Source of the DNA: Planomonospora sp. ID82291
GTDB taxonomy: Bacteria > Actinomycetota > Actinomycetes > Streptosporangiales > Streptosporangiaceae
Length of the DNA stretch: 64,000 nt
Direction: 5' to 3'
Assembly: GCF_015711645.1 (NCBI RefSeq)
Contig: NZ_JABTEX010000009.1
Location: 62,001-126,000, forward strand
The position numbers were made by a program, and so were the translations under genes. The notes below the pieces were generated by a model, which did no database searches, was not told the origin of the DNA, and saw only the letters and a program-made list of their open reading frames with translations. Positions 15,394 to 24,363 of the stretch are shown here, piece after piece (the first letter of the stretch is position 1; every line of letters starts with the position of its first letter).

Positions 15394-18300
15394 GGTCGGC
15401 CAGAAGCAGGGCCTCCAGGCGCGCGGCGTAGTCGGACAGCGTCCGCCGTTCGAACAGCAGGCGCACGGGCACCCGCAGGCCCAGCGCGTCGCCCAGCCGG
15501 GCCGCCACGAGGGCGGCGGTCGCGGAGTGCCCGCCCAGCGCGAAGAAGTCGTCGTGCCTGCCCAGGCCGGAGCGGCCCAGCGCGGCGGACCACACCTCGG
15601 CCACCAGCAGCTCCGCCTCCGTCTCCGGCGGCGCCGGCGGCGCCTGCCCGGAGGGGGCGGGCAGCGCGGCGCGGTCCACCTTGCCGGAGGCCGTGACGGG
15701 CAGGGCGTCCAGGACCACCCAGCGGCGGGGGATCATGAACTCGGGGAGCCGGGCCGCCAGGGAACGCTCCAGCTCGCCGGTGTCGATCCCCCGCGGCGCG
15801 GCGAGGTGACCGACCAGGTGGTCGCCGCCGTGCACGGTCACGGCCGCGTCGGCCACGTGCTCGCGGAGCGCGGCCTCGATCTCGCCCGGCTCGATCCGGT
15901 GGCCGCGGACCTTCACCTGCAGGTCCCGGCGGCCGAGGAAGTCGAGCGTGCCGTCGGGCCGCCAGCGGGCCAGGTCGCCGGTGCGGTAGCGGCGCCCGCC
16001 CCGGGGGTCCAGGGGGTCGTCGGTGAAGGCCGTGGCGGTCTGCTCCGGCCGGCCGCGGTAGCCGCGGGCCACGCCGGCGCCGCCGATCCACAGCTCGCCG
16101 GTCACCCCGGCGGGCAGCAGGCGGCCCGCCCGGTCCAGGACGTAGGCCCGCTCGCCGGCCAGCGGCGTGCCGATCGGCACCCGGTCGCCGACCGGGGCGG
16201 TGACCCGGGCCATGGTGGAGTAGACGGTGGTCTCGGTGGGACCGTAGGCGTTCCACAGCTCGGCGGTCCGCTCCAGCAGATCACCGGCCAGGGCGGGGTC
16301 GAGCACCTCGCCGATGCCGACCACGCGCACGTCCCCGCCGCGCCAGCCGGAGGCGACCAGCATGCGCAGCGCCGTCGGGGTCGCGGTCATCAGCGTGACC
16401 CCGGCCTCCTCGATCCGCCGCGCCACGGCCCGCCCGTCGAGCACGTCGTCGCGGCCCAGCAGCTCCAGCCGGAGGCCGTGGCAGAGGCTCACCCACACGT
16501 CGAAGCCGAACACGTCGAAGGAGAACGGTGTCAGGCCGAGCATCACGTCGTCCGGCCGGATCCCCGGGGCGACCCTCATCGAGGCGGTGAACGCGGCCAG
16601 GTTGGCGTGGGTGACCTCCACGCCCTTGGGGCTGCCGGTGGAGCCGGAGGTGTACAGGACGTAGGCGAGATCGCCGGGGTCCACCCGAGGCAGGCCGTCG
16701 GGCCCGGTCCCCGGCGGGTCGCCGGGTTCGGCCCGCTCCGGCGGGGACTGCGCCGAGGAGAGCCGGGACAGGTCGACGACGGTGCCGCCCAGCTCCCGGG
16801 CCGTCGCCAGGGCGCCGCCCGCCGCGGCGATCAGCTTGATCCCGGCGTCGCCGACCTGGTGGCGCAGGCGCAGGGGCGGGTGGCCGGGGTCGAGCGGGAC
16901 GTAGGCGGCCCCGGCGAGCAGCACGCCCAGCAGCGCCGCGGGCAGGTACCGGTCGCGGGGCAGGCACACGCCCACGCAGGCGCCCGCCGCCGCCGGGCCG
17001 AGCGCCGCGGCGACCCGCCGGGCCAGGCCCGCCAGCTCGCCGTAGGTCAGGACGCCGCCGGCGTCGGCGACCGCCGGGGCGTCCGCGCGCCGTACGGCCT
17101 GCTCCAGCACGGCCTCCACCACGGTCCGCGGCGCGTCCGCGGGCAGCGGCGCGCCGGTCCCCGCGGCCAGCAGCGCCGCCCGCTCCTCCGGGCCGGTCAC
17201 CTCGAACTCCGACAGCGGCCGGTCGGGACGGGCCGGCGCGTCCGTCAGCAGGCGGACCAGGCGGTCGGTGAGGACCTCGGCCCCGGCCCGGTCCAGGTGC
17301 TCCAGGTCGTACTCCACCTGGAGCTCGGGCCCGTCCGCGGTGGCGTTGACGTAGACGACCAGCGGCGCCTGGACCCCGCCCGTGCCCAGCTCGCCGACCA
17401 GGTCCACGCCGACGCCTCCGCGCTCCAGCGACAGGGGGACCTCCGGCGGCTGGACCGAGAGCGTGACGGGCGTCAGGATCGCACCGGGCGGGCGCTGCAC
17501 GCCCCCGGCGTCGGCCCGGTCCCGCGAGGGCAGCGCCCGGTGGTCCATCGCCCGGACGGTCACCGCTCCCGCGTGCCGTACCGCCTCGCGCAGCGACAGT
17601 CCGTCCGCCAGGCGCAGTCGCACCGGCAGCACGTCGACCAGCAGGCCGACCATGGCCTCCAGCCCGGGGTCGGCGCGGTCGGCCACGGCGGCGCCGAGGA
17701 GGACGTCGCGCCGGTCGGTCAGCCCGGCGACCAGCAGGCCGAGCACGGCCAGGTGGACGGCGAACGGGGTGGTGCCGCACTCGGCCGCGAGCTCGGCGAT
17801 CCGCGCGGTCGTCGCCGGGTCGAGCCGGCGCACCAGGCGTTCGCCGCGCAGCCGGCTGGGGCGGTCGTCGGCGCGGGGCAGCAGCTCGTACGGCGGGACC
17901 GCACCGGCGAGCTCCTCGGCCCAGAAGTCCCGCAGCGCCCCGACGCCCGGTGCGGCGTTCGCCCCGGTGTCCGGTGCGGTGTCCGGCCCGGTGCCCGGTG
18001 CGGTGTCCGGCCCGGTGTCCGGCCCGGTGTCCGGCCCGGCCGCCTGCTCGCGCAGCGCGGCGTCGCCCAGCTGGAACGGCGGATCGGCGATGTCGCCGGA
18101 GCCGGTGAGCCCGTCGAGGAGCTCCCGCATGACGATCCCCAGCGACCAGCCGTCGAACGCGGTGTGGTCGGTGAGGAGCACCAGCTCCGCGCTGTCCGGC
18201 CCCGACCACAGCAGGGTGGCCCGCAGCAGTGGCGACTCCCGGGAGACGTCGAAGTCGTGGGCGACGGCGGCCCGGCGCAGCCGGTCGGCCTCCTCCGCCG

Positions 18301-20464
18301 AGGCCGGGCGGTGCTCGGTCAGCGGGACGGGGGAGGGCGGCCGGACCTCGCAGGTCCGGCCGTCCACGATGACGGAGCGCAGCGCCTCGTGGCGGCGCAC
18401 GACCGCGTCCAGCGCGGCCCGCAGCGGCCGGGCGGAGGCGAGGCCGCGCAACCCGAGCCGGAAGGCGATGGCGGTGGCGCCGGGGTTGTGGCTGACCTCG
18501 CGCAGCAGGTGCAGGCCGCGCTGGATGTCGGTCAGCGGGTAGCCGGTGCGCCCGGCGTGGCGCACCAGCGGTCGCACGGGGGCCGGGGCGGCCCCGGCGA
18601 CGTACGGCGCCAGCTCGGCGACCGTGGGCCGCGCCAGGAACGCCGTCAGCGGGACCCGGACCCCGAACGCGTGCTCGATCCCGGCGCAGATCCTGGCGGC
18701 GGCCAGCGAGTGCCCGCCCAGGTCGAGGAAGTGGTCGTGGACGCCGACCCGCTCGACGCCGAGCGCCTCGGCGGTGAGGTCGGCCAGGCGCCGCTCGGTC
18801 GCGTCGCGCGGGGCGGCGTATCCGGTTCCGGCCGCGAGGGCGGGGGATTCGGTGGGATCCGCGGCGGGGGATTCGGCGGGATCCGCGGCGGGATCCGCGG
18901 CGGGGGATTCGACGGGATCCGCGGCGGGATCCGCGGCGGGGGATTCGGCGGGGGATTCGGCGGCCGGTTCCGGGGAGGCGGCGGGGCCCGCCGCGGAGGA
19001 GAAAGCCACCGCGGGCAGCCGGGAGCGGTCGGCCTTGCCCGTGGGTCCCACGGGGATGGCGTCGAGGAACACGATCCTGGCGGGGATCATGTAGTCGGGC
19101 AGCCAGTCGCGCAGCCAGGACCGCAGCTCCCCGTCACCCAGGCCGGGACCGGACGGTTCGACGTAGGCGACCAGCCGCCGGGTGCCCTCCTCGTCGGTGG
19201 GGGCGAGCACGACGGCGTGGCGCACCAGCGGGTGGCGCACCAGCCTGCCCTGCACCTCGCCCAGCTCGACCCGGAACCCCGCGACCTTCACCTGGTCGTC
19301 GATCCGCCCCTCGTAGAAGTGGACCCCGCCCTCCCGGCGGACCAGGTCGCCGGTGCGGTAGTGGCGCACGCCCCCGGCGTCGGTGACGAACCGCTCGGCG
19401 GTCAGCTCGGGCCGGTTCAGGTAGCCCCGGCCGACCAGCGGACCGGCGACCCACAGCTCGCCGAGCTCGCCGTCGCCGAGCGCCCGGCCGTCGGCGTCGC
19501 GCACCGACAGCTCCGACCAGGCGTACGGCGTGCCGATCGGCGGTTCGCCCGTCCCGTCCCTGGCGATCTCGTGGGCGCAGCAGTGCACGGTGCACTCGGT
19601 CGGTCCGTACAGGTTCACCATGCGCCGCACGCCGGGGTTGGCGAAGACCCGGTCGGCCAGCGCCCGGCTCACCGGCTCGCCGCTGGACAGCACCGTGCGC
19701 ACGTTCGGGGGCAGCGGCTCCCGCAGCAGCGCGGTCAGCGCCGAGGCCGCCGCGCTGATCATCGTGACCTCGTCCCGGGCGGGCAGGGCGTGCAGCGCCA
19801 GGGGGTTCTCCGCCATGATCACCGTGCCGCCCAGCAGCAGGGGCAGGTAGAGCTGGGGGACGGACGGGTCGAAGCAGACCGAGGTCGAGGCGAGGAAGCC
19901 GGCCGTCTCCTCGGCGGTGAAGTGCCCGGAGTCCCAGCCCAGCAGCGCCATCACGCTGCGGTGCTCGATCACGACCCCCTTGGGGCGGCCGGTCGAGCCG
20001 GAGGTGTACATGACGTAGGCCCGATCGTCCGGGTCGCTCGGCAGGTCCAGGCCGTCGCACGGGCGGTCGCCGACCGACTCCACGAGGACGAGGTCGTGCT
20101 CCGGCAGCCGCCCGGCCAGCGCCGCGGAGGTCACCGTGTGCGAGATGCCGGCGTCCTCGACGACGAAGCCCAGGCGGTCGGCCGGGAAGGCGGTGTCCAG
20201 CGGGACGTAGGCGGCGCCGGTCTTCCAGACGCCCAGGAGCGCCGCGATCAGCGTCTCGTCGCGGTTCAGGAACACCCCGACGGCCGAGTCGCGTCCGACT
20301 CCCCGGGAGACGAGCTCGCGGGCGATCCGGTTGGCCAGGGCGTCGAGGTCGGCGTAGGTCGTGCGGGTCGTCCCGGTGACGACCGCGGTGTGCTGCGGAG
20401 TTCGTCGTACCTGCCGCTCGAAGGCCTTGTGGACCGGTTCGAGCAGCGCGCGGCTGCCAGCCAC
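15377..20464 (-). CDS. two-module NRPS, A-PCP-C-A-PCP
   Basis: 1695 aa from the GTG at 20464, chosen because aagaggaga lies 6 nt upstream; the frame is open further up. Order: A1 ~15-500 (YTSGSTGRPKG near 150), carrier 1 with LGGHS Ser near 586, condensation ~640-1065 with DHTAFDG near 765, A2 ~1115-1590 (YTSGSTGSPKG near 1270), carrier 2 with LGGHS near 1646. There is no N-terminal condensation domain, so A1-PCP1 is the starter module. With the downstream gene it gives a three-module line, suggesting a tripeptide-sized product if used once. No MbtH gene or tailoring enzyme is adjacent. Two interdomain linkers are tandem repeats. A-domain specificities are not called. Confidence 0.9.
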   Translation of the reverse strand: MAGSRALLEPVHKAFERQVRRTPQHTAVVTGTTRTTYADLDALANRIARELVSRGVGRDSAVGVFLNRDETLIAALLGVWKTGAAYVPLDTAFPADRLGFVVEDAGISHTVTSAALAGRLPEHDLVLVESVGDRPCDGLDLPSDPDDRAYVMYTSGSTGRPKGVVIEHRSVMALLGWDSGHFTAEETAGFLASTSVCFDPSVPQLYLPLLLGGTVIMAENPLALHALPARDEVTMISAAASALTALLREPLPPNVRTVLSSGEPVSRALADRVFANPGVRRMVNLYGPTECTVHCCAHEIARDGTGEPPIGTPYAWSELSVRDADGRALGDGELGELWVAGPLVGRGYLNRPELTAERFVTDAGGVRHYRTGDLVRREGGVHFYEGRIDDQVKVAGFRVELGEVQGRLVRHPLVRHAVVLAPTDEEGTRRLVAYVEPSGPGLGDGELRSWLRDWLPDYMIPARIVFLDAIPVGPTGKADRSRLPAVAFSSAAGPAASPEPAAESPAESPAADPAADPVESPAADPAADPAESPAADPTESPALAAGTGYAAPRDATERRLADLTAEALGVERVGVHDHFLDLGGHSLAAARICAGIEHAFGVRVPLTAFLARPTVAELAPYVAGAAPAPVRPLVRHAGRTGYPLTDIQRGLHLLREVSHNPGATAIAFRLGLRGLASARPLRAALDAVVRRHEALRSVIVDGRTCEVRPPSPVPLTEHRPASAEEADRLRRAAVAHDFDVSRESPLLRATLLWSGPDSAELVLLTDHTAFDGWSLGIVMRELLDGLTGSGDIADPPFQLGDAALREQAAGPDTGPDTGPDTAPGTGPDTAPDTGANAAPGVGALRDFWAEELAGAVPPYELLPRADDRPSRLRGERLVRRLDPATTARIAELAAECGTTPFAVHLAVLGLLVAGLTDRRDVLLGAAVADRADPGLEAMVGLLVDVLPVRLRLADGLSLREAVRHAGAVTVRAMDHRALPSRDRADAGGVQRPPGAILTPVTLSVQPPEVPLSLERGGVGVDLVGELGTGGVQAPLVVYVNATADGPELQVEYDLEHLDRAGAEVLTDRLVRLLTDAPARPDRPLSEFEVTGPEERAALLAAGTGAPLPADAPRTVVEAVLEQAVRRADAPAVADAGGVLTYGELAGLARRVAAALGPAAAGACVGVCLPRDRYLPAALLGVLLAGAAYVPLDPGHPPLRLRHQVGDAGIKLIAAAGGALATARELGGTVVDLSRLSSAQSPPERAEPGDPPGTGPDGLPRVDPGDLAYVLYTSGSTGSPKGVEVTHANLAAFTASMRVAPGIRPDDVMLGLTPFSFDVFGFDVWVSLCHGLRLELLGRDDVLDGRAVARRIEEAGVTLMTATPTALRMLVASGWRGGDVRVVGIGEVLDPALAGDLLERTAELWNAYGPTETTVYSTMARVTAPVGDRVPIGTPLAGERAYVLDRAGRLLPAGVTGELWIGGAGVARGYRGRPEQTATAFTDDPLDPRGGRRYRTGDLARWRPDGTLDFLGRRDLQVKVRGHRIEPGEIEAALREHVADAAVTVHGGDHLVGHLAAPRGIDTGELERSLAARLPEFMIPRRWVVLDALPVTASGKVDRAALPAPSGQAPPAPPETEAELLVAEVWSAALGRSGLGRHDDFFALGGHSATAALVAARLGDALGLRVPVRLLFERRTLSDYAARLEALLLADLEETP
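17944..18040. repeat. 12-bp repeats inside the condensation domain gene segment
   Basis: Tandem 12-bp units (ggtgtccggccc and variants) encode PDTG/PDTA tetrapeptide repeats in a surface insertion of the condensation domain of the first NRPS gene. They are in frame, so length variation would be tolerated. Confidence 0.75.
18840..18965. repeat. 15/30-bp repeats in the A1-PCP1 linker
   Basis: Tandem ~15-bp units (gcggcgggatcc, gcgggggattcg) encode a (A)ADPAADP/ESP-type linker between the first adenylation and carrier domains of the first NRPS gene. It forms a flexible Pro/Ala spacer, in frame throughout. Confidence 0.75.
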
Positions 20465-20678
20465 CCTTGGTCTCCTCTTGGTATGTGGAAGAGGACGTAC
20501 GTGGTCGTACGCGGGCAAGGGTGGCAAAATGCGCTTGGTCGAGATAGGGCAAAGATCGCTCTGTTACTCGAAAGATATTCAGCCCGGCTGATCATTCCGA
20601 GCGGCGTCCTCCGGCGGCCGGGGCCGGGCCAAGCCGCGATTCAGCCGATCCCAAGTCGGGCCGGGCAGGCTCGGGGAC
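20465..20678. promoter_or_regulatory. divergent promoter region, NRPS and acetyltransferase
   Basis: 214 bp between the start of the NRPS operon and the acetyltransferase gene. The part near 20530-20600 is markedly AT-richer than the surroundings (aaagatattc and similar), as expected for promoters. No convincing operator or iron-box-like motif was recognised. Confidence 0.4.
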
Positions 20679-21656
20679 ATGGACACCACCGCACCGGACA
20701 CCGTCCCCACCGCCGCCGGCTACGCGACCCGGCGGCCCGAGGCGGCCGACGCCGCCGCCGTCCACGAGCTGGTCTCCCTGTGCGACACGCAGGTGATCGG
20801 CAAGGCCGACATGACCCTGGACGACGTCACCGACCAGCTGAACGATCCGGCCTTCGACCGGGAGCGGGACGGCTGGCTCGTCCACGACGCGGCCGGCCGC
20901 CTCGTCGCCTGGGCCTGGGCCTGCCGCAAGGGCGCCGGCGACAACGTCGACATCGACGTGGTGGTCCACCCCGACGCCCAGGCCCTCACCGGCGGGCTCT
21001 GGGACGCCGTGACCGAGCGGGCGCGGCAGATCACCGCCGGGCTCGGCCACGACCGCGCCGTGGTCGACATCGGCCTGTACCGGGAGGACAGCGGCAAGCG
21101 CGCCGTCGCCGCCGCCCGCGGGTTCGTCCCCGCCACCAGCTTCATCCGGCTCCTCGCCGACCACTCCGGTCACGCCGGCCGGGTCGCCGACCCCGTGCCG
21201 CCCGCCGGGCTCACCCTGCACGACGGCCGGACCGAGGAGGTCCGCCGCCAGGGCCACGCCGTCCAGCAGGCGGGCTTCGCCGACCACTTCGGGTTCGCCC
21301 CGCAGGGGTTCGACGCGTGGTCCGCCGAGCTCGACGCCTCGGCCAGCACCGACTGGTCCCAGCTGCTGGTGGCCCGGCTCGACGGCGAACCGGTCGCGAT
21401 GCTGCTGGGCACCGACATGTTCGCCGGAGACGAGAACTGCGGCTACGTCCGCCGGCTCGCCGTCCTGCCCGCCCACCGCGGCCGGGGCCTGGGCCGGTTC
21501 ATGCTCCGCACGGCGTTCGCCGCCGACGCGCGGCGCGGCCGGATCGGCACCTACCTGCACGTCGACGCCGGCAACAGCACCCCCGCGCTGGACCTGTACC
21601 TGTCGGCGGGCATGCGCCAGGTCCTGGCCATCGACGTCTGGCGCCGCACGCTCTGA
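20679..21656 (+). CDS. tandem-GNAT acetyltransferase
   Basis: 325 aa. Two GNAT folds in one chain, as in mycothiol synthase and its relatives. The C-terminal one has the acetyl-CoA site RRLAVLPAHRGRGLGRFMLR at about residues 260-280 and the closing NSTPALDLYLSAGM. The N-terminal half is a degenerate copy. Substrate is unknown: it is not clearly MshD itself, and many actinobacterial homologues modify antibiotics or amines. It is divergent from the NRPS operon, so resistance or tailoring is possible but only suggested by position. Confidence 0.82.
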   Translation: MDTTAPDTVPTAAGYATRRPEAADAAAVHELVSLCDTQVIGKADMTLDDVTDQLNDPAFDRERDGWLVHDAAGRLVAWAWACRKGAGDNVDIDVVVHPDAQALTGGLWDAVTERARQITAGLGHDRAVVDIGLYREDSGKRAVAAARGFVPATSFIRLLADHSGHAGRVADPVPPAGLTLHDGRTEEVRRQGHAVQQAGFADHFGFAPQGFDAWSAELDASASTDWSQLLVARLDGEPVAMLLGTDMFAGDENCGYVRRLAVLPAHRGRGLGRFMLRTAFAADARRGRIGTYLHVDAGNSTPALDLYLSAGMRQVLAIDVWRRTL

Positions 21657-21684
21657 GCCCCCGCGCCCCGCGGCGGCTTCCCGA

Positions 21685-21792
21685 GCCCGCACGCCCGCGG
21701 ACGCGGTCGGAGCCCGTACGCCCGCGGACGTGCTCCGGGCCCGCACGCCCGCGGACGTGCTCCGGGCCCGCACGCCCGCGGGCGTGGTCCGG
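21685..21792. repeat. four 27-bp tandem repeats
   Basis: Four 27-bp copies of gcccgcacgcccgcgg plus 11 bp, in the gap between the convergent acetyltransferase and MFS genes. The unit is nine codons and stays open in several frames, but there is no supported gene here. Confidence 0.85.
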
Positions 21793-21814
21793 GCCCGCGG
21801 GCTCCGGGTGCGGC

Positions 21815-23200
21815 TCAGCGGGCGGGCCGCACCCGGAGCAGCGGCAGCGCGCACGCCCCGGCCGCCAGGGCCGCGGCGGCCAGCGCCGTCCCCGTGCCCG
21901 CCACCGACCCCTGACCCAGGTACAGCGTGCCGAACGTCGCCACCCCCACGACCTGGCCCAGCTGCGTCACCATCACGAACAGCCCGCCGGCGTCGGAGGC
22001 GTCGGAGGGCGCGACGTGGGCGAGGGCCACCGTGAGCACCGGGCTGAACGCCCCGCCCAGCCCCAGACCGATCACCGCCATCGCCGCCGCCAGCAGCGGC
22101 TGCCCGTGCCCGTCGCCGCCCAGCGCCACGGCCAGCCCCAGGTAGCCGAGCGCGGCCACGGCGAACGACACCACGATCATCCGCCGGTGCAGCCGCTCGG
22201 GCACCCGCCGCCAGTTCAGGCTGGCCACCGCGAAGGCGACCATCCCCGGCAGGAACGTCAGCCCCGCCTCGATCGGGCTGTCGCCCAGCCGGCCCTGCAG
22301 GTGCAGGGCGACGGCGAACAGGAAACCGCCGTAGGTCGCCATCGCCCCGAACACCGCCAGCGCGGACGCGAGCACCCCCGGTGCCCCGAGCACCCGGCCC
22401 GGGACCAACGGGGCCGCGGCCCGCCGCTCCACCAGGGCGAAGACCCCCGCCACGACCGCGCTCGCCGCCAACGCCGCCCAGGCCCACAGCGGCCAGTGCT
22501 GCTCGTGGCCCAGCACCAGCGGGACGACCAGGAGGCTGACCGCCAGCGAGAGCGTCACCAGGCCCGCCAGGTCGAGGGGGCGGCGGGCGGCGGGGGCGCC
22601 GCCCGCGGCGGGCAGCAGCCGGACGCCGGCGGCGAGCAGGACCAGGCCGATCGGCACGTTCACCAGGAACACCGGCCGCCATCCGCCGCCCAGCAGGTCG
22701 GCGGAGACCAGCACCCCGCCCAGCACCTGGCCGGCGATCGCGGCACCGGAGATCACCGCGGCGTAGAGGCTGAGCGCGCGGGCGCGGGCGGCCCCGGTGA
22801 AACCGGTCTGGATCATGCTCAGCACCTGCGGCACCATCAGGGCCGCCCCCGCCCCCTGCAGCAGCCGGAAGGCGATCAGCTGCCCGGCCGAGGAGGCCAG
22901 GCCGCAGGCGAGCGAGGCGGCGGTGAACAGCGCCAGCCCCGACAGGAACAGCGGCCGCCCGCCGTGCCGGCCGCCGAGGCGGGCGCCGGTGACCAGGAGC
23001 ATGGCGTAGGCGACGGTGTAGCCGGAAATGATCATCTGGAGCCCCGAGCCGGACACGTCGAGATCGGAGCGGATCACCGGGGCGGCGACGTTGACGATGG
23101 AGACGTCCAGGACGGCCATGAACTGCCCGGTCAGGAGGATCGTCAGCAGCCACGGCGTGCGCAGGGCCGGGGCCCCGGTCGGAAGGGAGATCGCGGTCAT
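21815..23200 (-). CDS. MFS drug exporter (DHA2-like)
   Basis: 461 aa. Helix 1 FMAVLDVSIVNVAAPVIRSD and the helix 2-3 loop GARLGGRHGGRPLF are typical of multidrug MFS proteins, with 12-14 hydrophobic helices overall. It is a cytoplasmic-membrane proton antiporter; substrate unknown. It is divergent from an MmyB-type XRE gene 107 bp away, a common pairing in which the XRE protein represses the exporter. Confidence 0.88.
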   Translation of the reverse strand: MTAISLPTGAPALRTPWLLTILLTGQFMAVLDVSIVNVAAPVIRSDLDVSGSGLQMIISGYTVAYAMLLVTGARLGGRHGGRPLFLSGLALFTAASLACGLASSAGQLIAFRLLQGAGAALMVPQVLSMIQTGFTGAARARALSLYAAVISGAAIAGQVLGGVLVSADLLGGGWRPVFLVNVPIGLVLLAAGVRLLPAAGGAPAARRPLDLAGLVTLSLAVSLLVVPLVLGHEQHWPLWAWAALAASAVVAGVFALVERRAAAPLVPGRVLGAPGVLASALAVFGAMATYGGFLFAVALHLQGRLGDSPIEAGLTFLPGMVAFAVASLNWRRVPERLHRRMIVVSFAVAALGYLGLAVALGGDGHGQPLLAAAMAVIGLGLGGAFSPVLTVALAHVAPSDASDAGGLFVMVTQLGQVVGVATFGTLYLGQGSVAGTGTALAAAALAAGACALPLLRVRPAR

Positions 23201-23238
23201 GGCACGAGCCTGGCGGCGCGGGGATCAGGGTGGTGAGA

Positions 23239-23274
23239 GCCTGCCGATCCTGGTATCACCGGTACCTGGCAGGC
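23239..23274. promoter_or_regulatory. operator candidate between exporter and XRE gene
   Basis: gcctgcc at 23239-23245 and ggcaggc at 23268-23274 are perfect 7-nt inverted arms that flank an inner ggta-N7-tacc palindrome at 23252-23266. The nested symmetry in a divergent regulator-exporter gap suggests the binding site of the XRE protein. Confidence 0.5.
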
Positions 23275-23307
23275 CGGCCGCCCGTCGGCCAGCATGGAGG
23301 GGTGACC

Positions 23308-24237
23308 GTGACCCAGCCCGACGCCCGCGCCGCGAGCGGTTCCGACGCCCGGCGCGCGGCCGGTTCCGATGCCCGTTCCGCGGCCGGTTCCGCCGCTCGG
23401 CGAGCCGAGCTCGCCGCCTTCCTGCGCACCCGCCGCGGCCGCATCACCCCCCAGGACGTCGGCCTGCCCCCCGGTTCGCGCCGCCGCACCCCCGGACTGC
23501 GCCGCGAGGAGGTCGCCCAGCTCGCCGGGGTCGGCGTCACCTGGTACACCTGGCTGGAGCAGGGCCGGCCGATCAACGCCAGCACGCAGGTCCTCGACGC
23601 GGTCTCCCGGACCCTCCGCCTGGACCAGGCCGAGCACGAGCACCTCTACCGGCTCGCCGACGTGCCCGCGGTGGCCGAGACGGAAGACCACCGGGGCCTG
23701 GAACCCGAGACGCGGCTCATCCTCGACCAGCTGGGGCCGCTCCCCGCCGCCGTCTACAACGGCCGCTACGACCTGATGGCCTGGAACGCCGCCTACGAGC
23801 GGCTCTTCCCCGCCCTGACGGCGCAGCCGCCCGCCGTCCGCAACGCGCTCTGGCAGCTGTTCACCACCCGCGACTGCTGCAACCCGGTGGTCAACACGGA
23901 GGAGGAGCTGCCGCAGATGGTGGCCACCCTGCGCGCCGGGTTCGGCCGCCACCTCGGCGAACCGGCCTGGACCGGCTTCGTCCGGCGGCTCTCGGCCGTC
24001 AGCCCCGACTTCGTCCGCATGTGGGCCGCCCACGACGTGGCCAGGCCCGGCAGCCGGATGAAGATCTTCCATCACTGCGCCGTCGGGCTGATCCGCACGG
24101 TCTCGACCAGCATGGCCCTGCCGTCGCCGCCCGAGGCACGGATGGTCGTCTACACCCCGCTCGACGACGAGAGCCGCGAGCGCATCGCCTGGCTCCGCGC
24201 GCACCCCGGCGTCCCCGCGACCGACCACACCCACTGA
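23308..24237 (+). CDS. XRE regulator with MmyB-like ligand domain
   Basis: 309 aa. The N-terminal HTH begins LAAFLRTRRGRITPQDVGLP and continues with RRTPGLRREEVAQLAGVG and TWYTWLEQGR, the hallmark of this family. The following MmyB-like domain (YNGRYDLMAWNAAYERLF) is PAS-like and may bind a fatty acid-type ligand. I chose the GTG at 23308 because ggagg lies 7 nt upstream; an in-frame GTG at 23302 is too close. The residues just after the start are Ala/Arg/Gly repeats (SDARRAAG). It probably represses the divergent MFS exporter. Confidence 0.85.
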   Translation: MTQPDARAASGSDARRAAGSDARSAAGSAARRAELAAFLRTRRGRITPQDVGLPPGSRRRTPGLRREEVAQLAGVGVTWYTWLEQGRPINASTQVLDAVSRTLRLDQAEHEHLYRLADVPAVAETEDHRGLEPETRLILDQLGPLPAAVYNGRYDLMAWNAAYERLFPALTAQPPAVRNALWQLFTTRDCCNPVVNTEEELPQMVATLRAGFGRHLGEPAWTGFVRRLSAVSPDFVRMWAAHDVARPGSRMKIFHHCAVGLIRTVSTSMALPSPPEARMVVYTPLDDESRERIAWLRAHPGVPATDHTH

Positions 24238-24253
24238 CCGACCACACCCACTG
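24220..24253. repeat. 17-bp tandem duplication over the XRE stop codon
   Basis: accgaccacacccactg occurs twice in a row (24220-24236 and 24237-24253). The first copy encodes the C-terminal TDHTH and enters the stop codon. This duplication is not a multiple of three, but it lies outside the reading frame. Confidence 0.8.
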
Positions 24254-24363
24254 ACCGGCCGCCGTCGGCGGGACGGCCGGGCGTACCCGCTGACCGGCCG
24301 GCGGGCCGACCGGCGGCATCCGGGCACCGGCCGGCCGCACCCGCGAACCGGCCGGGCCGCCGC

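Noticed and set aside
9895-20464. Siderophore cluster assignment for the NRPS genes
   Set aside because: The EntS-like exporter hints at it, but there are no hydroxylase, dihydroxybenzoate or iron-uptake genes and no iron box was recognised.
21730-22035. Open frame made from the 27-bp repeat (MLRARTPADV...)
   Set aside because: It continues antisense into the MFS gene; repeat-derived and without a ribosome-binding site.
15311-23236. 2641-codon plus-strand open frame opposite the NRPS gene
   Set aside because: Antisense shadow: Gln/Arg/Gly-rich, no recognisable domain, crosses several real genes.
24238-24363. Terminator between the XRE and helicase genes
   Set aside because: Many overlapping gaccggcc-type inverted repeats exist, but no single stable stem stands out, so no coordinates are called.
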